This document shows positions 57,376 to 64,000 of a stretch of DNA of 64,000 bases, in pieces. The stretch comes from Symbiodinium natans (Eukaryota; Sar; Dinophyceae; Suessiales; Symbiodiniaceae): NCBI GenBank assembly GCA_905221605.1, contig CAJNDS010002640.1:170654-234653 (forward strand), in the 5' to 3' direction. How positions within the stretch are numbered: the stretch's first letter is position 1; each line of letters opens with the position of its first letter. Below the pieces are notes generated by a model. That model was not told the origin of the DNA. It saw only the letters and a program-made list of their open reading frames with translations, and searched no databases. The position numbers and the translations under genes were made by a program.

Positions 57376-58101
57376 GAGGCCATGGCTTGTGTACATGCGC
57401 TTCTCTGCCGTATCTGTTGCGCTGAACAGCTTAAGGCTTAAGCAGCTTCAACATTTTCAGCATGCTCATACTGCACATGCCGAGGTTGGAGGCTGGTATC
57501 CCAGCTTGCTGAACGGGAGCACGGCTGTCAAACAGGCTTCTGATCCAGTTCGCTGATTTATGTTCTTGTATGTTCCTGTCTTTCCCAGAACATGCGTGGG
57601 ACAGCTTTGGTTCTACAAGAGCTACGGTATGTGTTCGCTTAGTCTCGCTGATGCTGCGTTTTTGGGAAGCGATGGGTCCTTCGCACTACAATACGGCTGT
57701 GGGGCTTTAAACAAAGTCCCACACTGTTTTTCACGAAGGATGGCTAATGCCCTGAAGCTACAAATGACGTGTACAAATGTGTCCACACAAGATTGGACGT
57801 GCTTCCTAAATCTTTCTAGGAGGGCTTGCAACTTCAGTGTAAGTGTGGTACATGTGAAGTTAACGAGGATACCAAGGCTCGCAAGCCGGCTGTCAAGCTT
57901 GTCGGCAACAATGGCCGCCCTGCTTTAGATGGCAAGATATCGCAAGCTCGAGAACGAAAACGGCTTCAGCCACGCCACCTGCCATGCTTTGACCCAGCAG
58001 TGACTGTTTGGAGCTACTCGCTAAGATGTGCAAGCGATGAGTCTGTTCTCCACAGGGCGAGCTGAGAACACAGCGCGCTTTGCCGCGCAGCTTGCTCAGG
58101 C
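57376..58101. other. Spacer; possible 5' exon of the DUF1810 gene
   Basis: Mostly without support. The stretch 57826-57975 reads CKCGTCEVNEDTKARKPAVK and continues Lys/Arg-rich, which is protein-like and may be an upstream exon of the next gene or a tail exon of the PARP gene. No frame-consistent splice was established. Confidence 0.35.
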
Positions 58102-59154
58102 ATGGTTGAGGCAGTGAACACCACTGCGAGGTTCGAACCTCTGCTTGCGAGGTTTACCAGAGTAGTACCGACGGTGGACATGGACATCTCCAGCGCTGAC
58201 TCGAAGGAGCCGCAGCCTGTCCTGGACAGTGTTCCTACGCCGAGCCGGAAATTGCTCCCTGCCAGCCATGCCCCCAGCAACGCAGCCCGGGCAAATCGAC
58301 GGCACGTAACAGTGCCCGTGCAGGCATTGTTGGGCACCGGCCCAAAGTGCACCAGCCCAAAGTGCACCCCACAACAGTGCACAGACCGTGCTGCAAGAAG
58401 CCCACCTCGAGGCTCAATCCAGGCAAGCCGGCAAGCCAGCCCCACTTCCTGCACGAAACGCTCTGTCAAAGAGCGCCGGCACAGCAACCCGACCTTGACT
58501 CTTTCGGGCGATCCGTCTTCCCCGCTCCCGCCCACGCGTACCATGAAGTCTCTGCGCTTCCAGTCCAGATCGCCCTCACCCCAGCTGGTTCGCCCCTCTC
58601 CGGAATCGCCCTTGTCTGGGCTGCCAAGACCCAAGGCACGAGCTCGGTCGCAGAGTGCGCCGCGGCGCAGTGGCGACCCTTTCAACCTTTACCGGTTTGT
58701 CGATGCCCAAAGTGAGAACGGCACCTTTGACCGAGCTCTGCGAGAGATCCGCGCTGGCCGAAAGTCATCGTGCTGGATGTGGTTTGTGATCCCATCGCCT
58801 CCGTACTTCAAGAACAACATCGAGCATGGAAGCAGCACGAACCGCAAGTATGCCATCAGATCCGATCAGGAAGGCGAGGCGTACTTGAAATATGAGGCTG
58901 ACGGTGTAGATTTGCGTAGCAACTACTTCGCTATCCTCTCTGCAGTTTGTGAGCATCTGGTCGCCGGAAAAGCCGCCCGCTCCGTTATTGGCGGTTTCGA
59001 TGAGCCCAAGCTTGCGAGCTCGATCATCTTCTTCGAGCGGATAACCCGCAATGAAGATAACGAGCTGAACAGTTTGCTGCTGAAGCTTGCTGGTCTGATG
59101 AACCTGCAGCTAGCCTCCCCGGAAGTTCATCTGAAATGCACTCACAAGAGTTGA
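58102..59154 (+). CDS. DUF1810-family protein with disordered N-terminus
   Basis: The 350-residue ORF from ATG 58102 has a Pro/Ser/Arg-rich N-terminal 190 residues with no fold visible. From residue 192 it matches the DUF1810 pattern: DPFNLYRFVDAQ, a helix with FDRALREIRAGRKSSCWMWF, then NRKYAIRSDQEGEAYL, a long helix, and IGGFDEPKLASSIIFFERI. That matches the family's usual length of about 140 residues and its order of motifs. The family is widespread in bacteria and sporadic in eukaryotes. Its biochemical role is not established, and a link to NAD/ADP-ribose chemistry here rests on the neighbours only. The linker includes short direct repeats of CCAAAGTGCACC (58340-58370). It could have upstream exons. 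Confidence 0.8.
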   Translation: MVEAVNTTARFEPLLARFTRVVPTVDMDISSADSKEPQPVLDSVPTPSRKLLPASHAPSNAARANRRHVTVPVQALLGTGPKCTSPKCTPQQCTDRAARSPPRGSIQASRQASPTSCTKRSVKERRHSNPTLTLSGDPSSPLPPTRTMKSLRFQSRSPSPQLVRPSPESPLSGLPRPKARARSQSAPRRSGDPFNLYRFVDAQSENGTFDRALREIRAGRKSSCWMWFVIPSPPYFKNNIEHGSSTNRKYAIRSDQEGEAYLKYEADGVDLRSNYFAILSAVCEHLVAGKAARSVIGGFDEPKLASSIIFFERITRNEDNELNSLLLKLAGLMNLQLASPEVHLKCTHKS

Positions 59155-60290
59155 ATGCTTTCATCGGCTTCCTCGGGCTTCCTAGCTGCTTTCTGGTTCG
59201 TGCAGAGACAACCTCTGCAGGACCGACTTGTCTCAGCGTCGTTAACGGTACGCTCAAAGTCCTTGAGCCTCGAGCCCCAAACCCTAAAATGGCTGCTACT
59301 GCTAAAAGACTATGAGCCGGGGCGGCGGGCCTGCGCGGGCCCTACTTGGTGCTCCAAGCCGCGAGTGCCACCAAATCCAGTGCCAAGCTCGCGACCCCAG
59401 TTGGGCTCACCAGGTTCTGTCAAAGCAACGTTTCTTGATTGCCTTCTCATGCCAAGCATCCTCTTCTTGAGCAGTCGAGCTGGTCCATATCTTTGTAGGG
59501 CCGAGCTGTATCTGGCGTTATGAACCATGGCCCGAAAGCCGAGCCCCGAAAGCCACGTACTCACAGCCAGCGGAACGCGTTCACAATAATGCCCCCGCAT
59601 GATCTGCTCGCGGAGTCTTCGAGCCTGGCTCCCAGGCGAAAGAGGGTTCAATTGGCAGAGCAGGGTGCAATCTACGTGCGCTTGTTGTGGCATCAGTTCA
59701 TGTCGCTTGGGTTTGTCTCCTAACTGTCCCTCAAACCTGCTACTTGTACCTCTGTGAACTATGAAGCCCTGGCAAGACCCTAGCGTCCTGAATCCAAAGC
59801 GCGCTAACACCACAAAATGCCTCAAGCCCACCCCTTACGATCGCTTGAGCTTGAAGCTCGGCCCAGCAGCGAAAAGCTCCGTACACCCTCACCAAAAGCC
59901 TTACGGGAAGGCTTGATAAAGGCGCAAGTGAAAATCTAACACACAAAACAAGAGTACACGTGTCACACAACAAAGCACGACGCAAGTGATAAGGGAATGT
60001 ACACGACCCATCAAGGTCGGCCGACCGTTGTCGCTAGAGTTGGCACCATGGAGACAGGACTCTTCCGATGAGCGCTGGCACGCATTGCGTTGTAGACACA
60101 GCCACCTAGACCCCAATCCTACAGCAAGCCCAATAGGTAGATCCCCCAAGCAGCACCAGCCAGAATGTTAGAGTGAGGCAGTTTCGGAAGGTTTTGGTCG
60201 CCTATAGCTTACAGTCAGTTGCAATATGACGTGGTGAAACTTGTGACTTGTGTGAGGGCTTCAGGGTTTTGGGGGGTATGGTCCTGTCAC
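59155..60290. other. Spacer with no supported gene
   Basis: ORFs on both strands overlap and show no domain. One telomere-like CCCTAAA unit lies near 59280. Confidence 0.5.
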
Positions 60291-60299
60291 CAGTCCAGA

Positions 60300-61369
60300 G
60301 GATGTTGTCCCAGCTGCCACAGCCGGTCCCCGAGTTCACGCTTTCGCTGCAAAGCGCTGCGCGTTAAATCAAATACTGGTTCGTGCTTTGTGATGCAGGG
60401 GGTCTTGCCGCATCCCCTCAAGCTCGACGGCGCACAGTTGGCCAAGAAGGTGCGCATCCCTTTTAGTTACTTTACTTAGCGTTGCCGCGGGGAGCAGCAA
60501 GCGAATTCCGAGTGCACAAGCCGAGCGTACCAATCCCGTCTAAAATCCGCTTTGTGCTGTGTGATGTGATGCTTCATCTGTCCTGAAGCTTGAAGCTGTT
60601 TGTGAGTAGCTGAATCCTTGGCAGTCTGCAAGCCGAGCACCTTACAAGCTCTAAGGCACGCTGGGCGGCCGCACAGGGTATGTGCGACCCCTTCTTGTGG
60701 CAAGAGGCGCAGCGCTTAGCTTTCAGAACGGTTTGCGTTTTGCTTCTGGAACGTTTGCTTGATGAGGTTCCTGGCATGCTCATGACATGGTATAGTCAAC
60801 ATTCTTGAGCGTAGTCTGGGCGCTTAAAGTTTGCACAGGTTTCTAGGTCAGCAGGAATACAGCTTCAGCGGGTTCTGTGGCTGCTGCCGGCTTTGTTTTT
60901 CGTGGCGAGCTCAAAATGATGAATCGCATTCTGTCGCACTGGTCGCCAAGATTCGCTTGCGGGCGAGAGCCACGGCTCCCATGCTGCGTCTGCGGGATGT
61001 TGCCGTTGGGCACCCAGCTTCTTCTGTTGGCACAGTCGCACACAAGCTGCTGACGGCAGGTCGTGCATAGGGCATGAGTCACATGTCCGAGAGTGCTGTT
61101 TGGAGGGACCTCGAGGTACATTGGCCCAGATAGGCCCTATTTTCCCCAGTTTCTCTCAAGGAATGCAGGGCCAGAAAGCGGAGGAAGACAGTTTTGCACA
61201 GGCCCTCCTGCAAAGCAGCATCCAAGTTGCCCTCGTGGACGACGCCTTTTTGCGAGCCATGGGCCGGGTGCTTGGAAGCTCACGTTCTAAGCTTGTTCCC
61301 TGCAAGAAGGACTCATACGCGATGCTTGCTAATATTGTGGTTTTTGTAGGGCTTCATTGGAAGTGTTGA
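60300..61369 (+). CDS. Exons of an unrecognised gene
   Basis: Protein-like + strand pieces: about 60301-60365 (MLSQLPQPVPEFTLSLQSA); about 60399-60450 (GVLPHPLKLDGAQLAKK); about 60921-61070 (VALVAKIRLRARATAPMLRL and onward); and about 61100-61320 (SFAQALLQSSIQVALVDDAF, then LRAMGRVLGSSRSKL). They alternate with non-coding DNA and lie on one strand, which suggests one multi-exon gene. I recognise no family and did not prove any splice. Confidence 0.35.
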
Positions 61370-61742
61370 TCAGAATTCTCCTGCTCCACCGATGCACCTA
61401 CAAGGATCCACAAGGCCCAAATAGGTCCAAGCCACCTTCTCTCTGTTCGCCCAGCTCATCGCCTGGACACGCTCATCTGCTGGAGCCGCGACCTGCTGTG
61501 GCCTGAGATATTGAAACACGTTGAAACACTGCGGCAATTTAGACTCCCTGGGCGTGCAGTACTTTCGCTCTGTTTATTTTGTGTTGCTGTTCCTCAGCTC
61601 CATGGCCCCTTTCTTCCCACTTCCCTGCATTCACTCCTGCTCGCCCTTACGGCTGGGTCTCCCCGCGTCGTGAGTCCCCAATGCTTGTTTGCGACCGCAG
61701 CGTTTCGGTCGGGAACGCAGGGTTCCGCATAGCAGGCCCACC

Positions 61743-62148
61743 ATGGCACGGCGGCGTGCTCTGTGTCTGTTGGCTAGTCTTTGGGGCTTGGCCAGCGCAG
61801 TGGACTGCAAGGACGGGGGGCCCAAGTTTGCGTTCTTTACAGAAACAGCTTTGATAGGGAGCACGCGCCCTGAGAGCATCTGCCAGACTGCTAGGGCCAA
61901 GTCGCTGGAGACAAGCTCTGGATGTGCCCGGATATGGACCTCGTGCAATGTCCCCTGTCCTTCGTTCGCACCGGCTTCGACCCAGGGTTCGTGCAATGCG
62001 ACTTGGCTTGATGGCTTGGCCGAGGGGCCACGAACTTGTGCGCTGCTTGGCGACGTCTCTTTCCTGCTTTTTTTGTGCCCCTGCTTCAGGTGGGGTGGTC
62101 GGCAAATACTGCCTCTCCCTTGGTCCATTCTGCGAACCGCGATCATAA
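61743..62148 (+). CDS. Secreted Cys-rich protein of unknown function
   Basis: ATG 61743, in a good CCATGG context, opens a clear signal peptide (MARRRALCLLASLWGLASA, probable cleavage before VDC). The mature part has several Cys residues in a pattern typical of disulfides (VDCKDGGPKFAF, ICQTARA, ARIWTSCNVPC, SCNATWLDGL). A pyrimidine-rich acceptor at 62060-62089 (TTTTTTTGTG...CTTCAG) precedes a short last exon reading GVVGKYCLSLGPFCEPRS, stop at 62146-62148. The donor was not fixed, but must leave one base of a codon for this frame. The product would be about 115-120 residues. It resembles small secreted proteins but has no family I know. Confidence 0.55.
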
Positions 62149-62149
62149 A

Positions 62150-62840
62150 ACGGTACTTGCCCGGCCGTTCAGTTCAAGCTGCTGTGATGGACTGCCTGGC
62201 AAATCGAGTGCTGGCACCTGGTCTTGTAGAGAGAGGACTCTTCAGAACCACAGCGAGGTTGCGTGACAGCATCAAAAGGAGCTTCTGCGAGCTACTAAGA
62301 CTATGCTACTCGTGTCTTACAGCGTCACGGCTCAGCAAAGAAGTGCACCGTCCGCTTGATCAAGATGTTTGCCATCTGCTAGGCCCTCCACTTCGAAGGC
62401 TGGGCCGCCATGCTTTGGATCCGATTGTGAAGCACTAGGCCACTAGGCCCGACTAGGCCGCTAGGCGACGTGCTGAGCTGCCCCTGAACGCAGTACATGA
62501 ATTTGCACAGATAAACACAGATACGCAGATGATCGCAGATGTCAACTGAGCCATCTCTGATAATTATTGCAGCTGTCACAGGTGTCTTCAGGGGTAGCAG
62601 ACAGACAGGGGGCATGACAGGAGATGACCGTGTGTTGCGATGCTTTGCTTCGCGGTGGTCTGGACGTCCGTTCGCCCCTCTTTCAGGAGCCAATCTCACA
62701 TGTCGGCTGCTTTCAACATTCCTAAAATGGCTGAAGCTGGCTGAAACTCCTCCGATCCTTGGCTTCAGCTGCCCGCTGAGGACCTGCTGCGTGTCATTGC
62801 GCGAGGGTTTGCTCGGCCAAGTCCCTTTCAGGCGAACCCA
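62150..62840. other. Spacer
   Basis: No supported gene. Short repeats of ACTAGGCC occur at 62435-62462. Confidence 0.4.
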
Positions 62841-62842
62841 GC

Positions 62843-63050
62843 TTGCTGTGGTTGGTGTCAGCGAACAAATTGGGGTGCAGTCCTGCCTCACCATGGAGTC
62901 CAGATGTCTGTCTCAACTTTTTGTCGAGCCAACCTGTGCTTCGAATATGGCTCAAACTCATGCGCTCAAAGCATGGACGAGCACAGCACATCCTTTCCAT
63001 TGCATTCATCATTGCTTTCCTTGCATGTATTGGATTTGTGCTGTCGCGCC
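62843..63050 (+). CDS. Possible exon with one membrane helix
   Basis: The open stretch ends in a basic flank and a strong hydrophobic helix (ILSIAFIIAFLACIGFVLSR). This could be the signal anchor of a type II membrane protein whose next exons lie downstream. No family was recognised. Confidence 0.3.
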
Positions 63051-63065
63051 TGAAGATTCACACCT

Positions 63066-63093
63066 CCCCCCCCCCCCCCCCCCCCCCCCCCCC
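63066..63093. repeat. Poly-C run
   Basis: About 28 consecutive C. The length may be unreliable, because such runs are prone to sequencing and assembly error. Confidence 0.9.
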
Positions 63094-63243
63094 TGCCGCC
63101 CACCACAAAAGGTCATGAAGGGCCTGTTCCTGGCACCGGCCAAAGGTTTGCTTAGCATCTCGGCCATGGCACGTTTCCACAGAAGTTCTTCCTCATTACA
63201 GTGACCACGGCGGCATCCCAACCGGATGGCTTCTGCAACTTAG

Positions 63244-63625
63244 ATGCAAATTGGCGGGCCTGAGTTGAGGGATATCTTACGACACGTGGCCCGAATCCTC
63301 GGCACCCGGCCTATCAGCGCATTCGACGCATTGTGCAGCCGGGCGCAGGTCCACAGGCTCTTCTTTCGCCTCTCCTCCCGCGGCATCATTATCAACGAGC
63401 GCATCTTTGTAAAAGGGCCAACCGTTGTAGCGGCCAGTCTGAGATGTAATCGGTGGTATTCAGGGCGAGTAAGGCCTTACAGTGCTGCATCAATGGCATT
63501 CGGACGCTCTCGCTCGTGTTGCAGCAATACTCGCACTGTACAGCTGGAAGGTGCTGATGCCCATGGTGCACGTGGCAGCCAGGAGCTTCTTCGATGCCAC
63601 GCTGAGAAGCGCTCGCTTTCATCAG
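63244..63625 (+). CDS. Possible exons, unknown product
   Basis: The stretch 63244-63420 reads IGGPELRDILRHVARILGTR, then ALCSRAQVHRLFFRLSSRGI and a short Lys/Val end, which is protein-like. The stretch about 63523-63650 reads AAILALYSWKVLMPMVHVAA and SFFDATLRSARFHQFDAVYH. They may be 5' exons of the gene that runs off the right edge. Confidence 0.35.
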
Positions 63626-63732
63626 TTTGATGCGGTCTATCACGAGGGCCCGCCGCCGGGGTGCACGGACGCTAGACCCAGCCAAAAAGAAGCTGGCAAA
63701 CTGTTCTATCTGCCTGGCTTGCAAGATGGCCA

Positions 63733-64000
63733 ATGGAGCCGCCAAGAATTGTCCTTTCGACATTCACCGCATTGCTTAGCAACGCACAGCACACTGAGGA
63801 GGATCCTGCGTACCCGACGTGGCGCTTCACACCCTCCCTTCGCCACGCCTCTCTTTCTGGGGCGTTCCTGGAGCTGTCCGAGGCCCAGAGGGTCCTGGAG
63901 CTTTCGAGCTTTCGCTTGACCCGCAAACAAATTGGCCTGCCGCTTCACCGAGTAGTCCATGCCGCTTTGCTCTTCCTCCTTCGCCACCTCCTCTCGCTTC
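63733..64000 (+). CDS. Exon running off the right edge, unknown product
   Basis: From ATG 63733 the frame stays open to the end of the window (89 codons). It reads MEPPRIVLSTFTALLSNAQH, then EEDPAYPTWRFTPSLRHASL, and a helical segment (FLELSEAQRVLELSSFRLTR and VVHAALLFLLRHLLS). The composition is clearly coding. The ATG may be internal to a larger exon. No family can be assigned from this part. Confidence 0.5.
   Translation, partial: MEPPRIVLSTFTALLSNAQHTEEDPAYPTWRFTPSLRHASLSGAFLELSEAQRVLELSSFRLTRKQIGLPLHRVVHAALLFLLRHLLSL

Noticed and set aside
58120-58150. tRNA T-arm-like palindrome GAGGTTCGAACCTC
   Set aside because: Loop length does not fit a T-arm, no matching D- or anticodon arm is present, and it lies in the start of the DUF1810 coding region.

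Overview
The window looks like nuclear DNA of a dinoflagellate, most likely a Symbiodiniaceae-type alga. This is inferred from several signs together. Recognisable genes are broken into many short exons. At least five introns can be placed by keeping the reading frame; they use GT and GC donors, one GA donor is likely, and each acceptor is AG followed by G. TTTAGGG-type telomeric repeats lie inside the chromosome arm. There is one 11-base match to the 3' end of the dinoflagellate trans-spliced leader, just upstream of a small ORF. Every gene I can recognise lies on the + strand, as in the one-directional gene arrays of these genomes. There is no operon structure, and most of the DNA is intron, spacer or simple repeat.

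Layout: 0-4.5 kb is mostly spacer with two weak exons. 4.6-6.5 kb holds a membrane-anchored family 8 glycosyltransferase. 8.6-11.0 kb holds a fold-type I (class V) PLP aminotransferase in about ten small exons. 11.6-16 kb holds a signal-peptide protein, a small membrane protein behind a spliced-leader-like relic, and Cys-rich exons. 18.2-24.4 kb is dominated by CTA and AGC/AGT repeats around a two-exon gene of unknown function. 25.8-26.3 kb is a long GGA tract. 28.9-30.7 kb is a Spinster-like MFS transporter. 34.2-35.7 kb is an AT-rich island followed by a 42-bp palindromic minisatellite. 37.6-41.4 kb is a very recent 2148-bp-offset tandem duplication of an unknown gene. 41.5-48.8 kb looks like one long coiled-coil gene in many small exons. 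49.6-51.9 kb holds a NYN/PIN-like nuclease and a small unknown gene.

The most interesting stretch is 52.8-59.2 kb. Three adjacent same-strand genes appear to belong to ADP-ribose biology: a protein with two WWE-like modules, a PARP-type ADP-ribosyltransferase with a WWE-like module C-terminal to the catalytic domain and Gln at the third catalytic position, and a DUF1810-family protein with a long disordered N-terminus. The NYN nuclease lies just upstream. A functional link among them is inference from proximity and family knowledge; neighbours in dinoflagellate arrays need not be related. 59-64 kb holds further unassigned exons, a secreted protein, and a gene running off the right edge.
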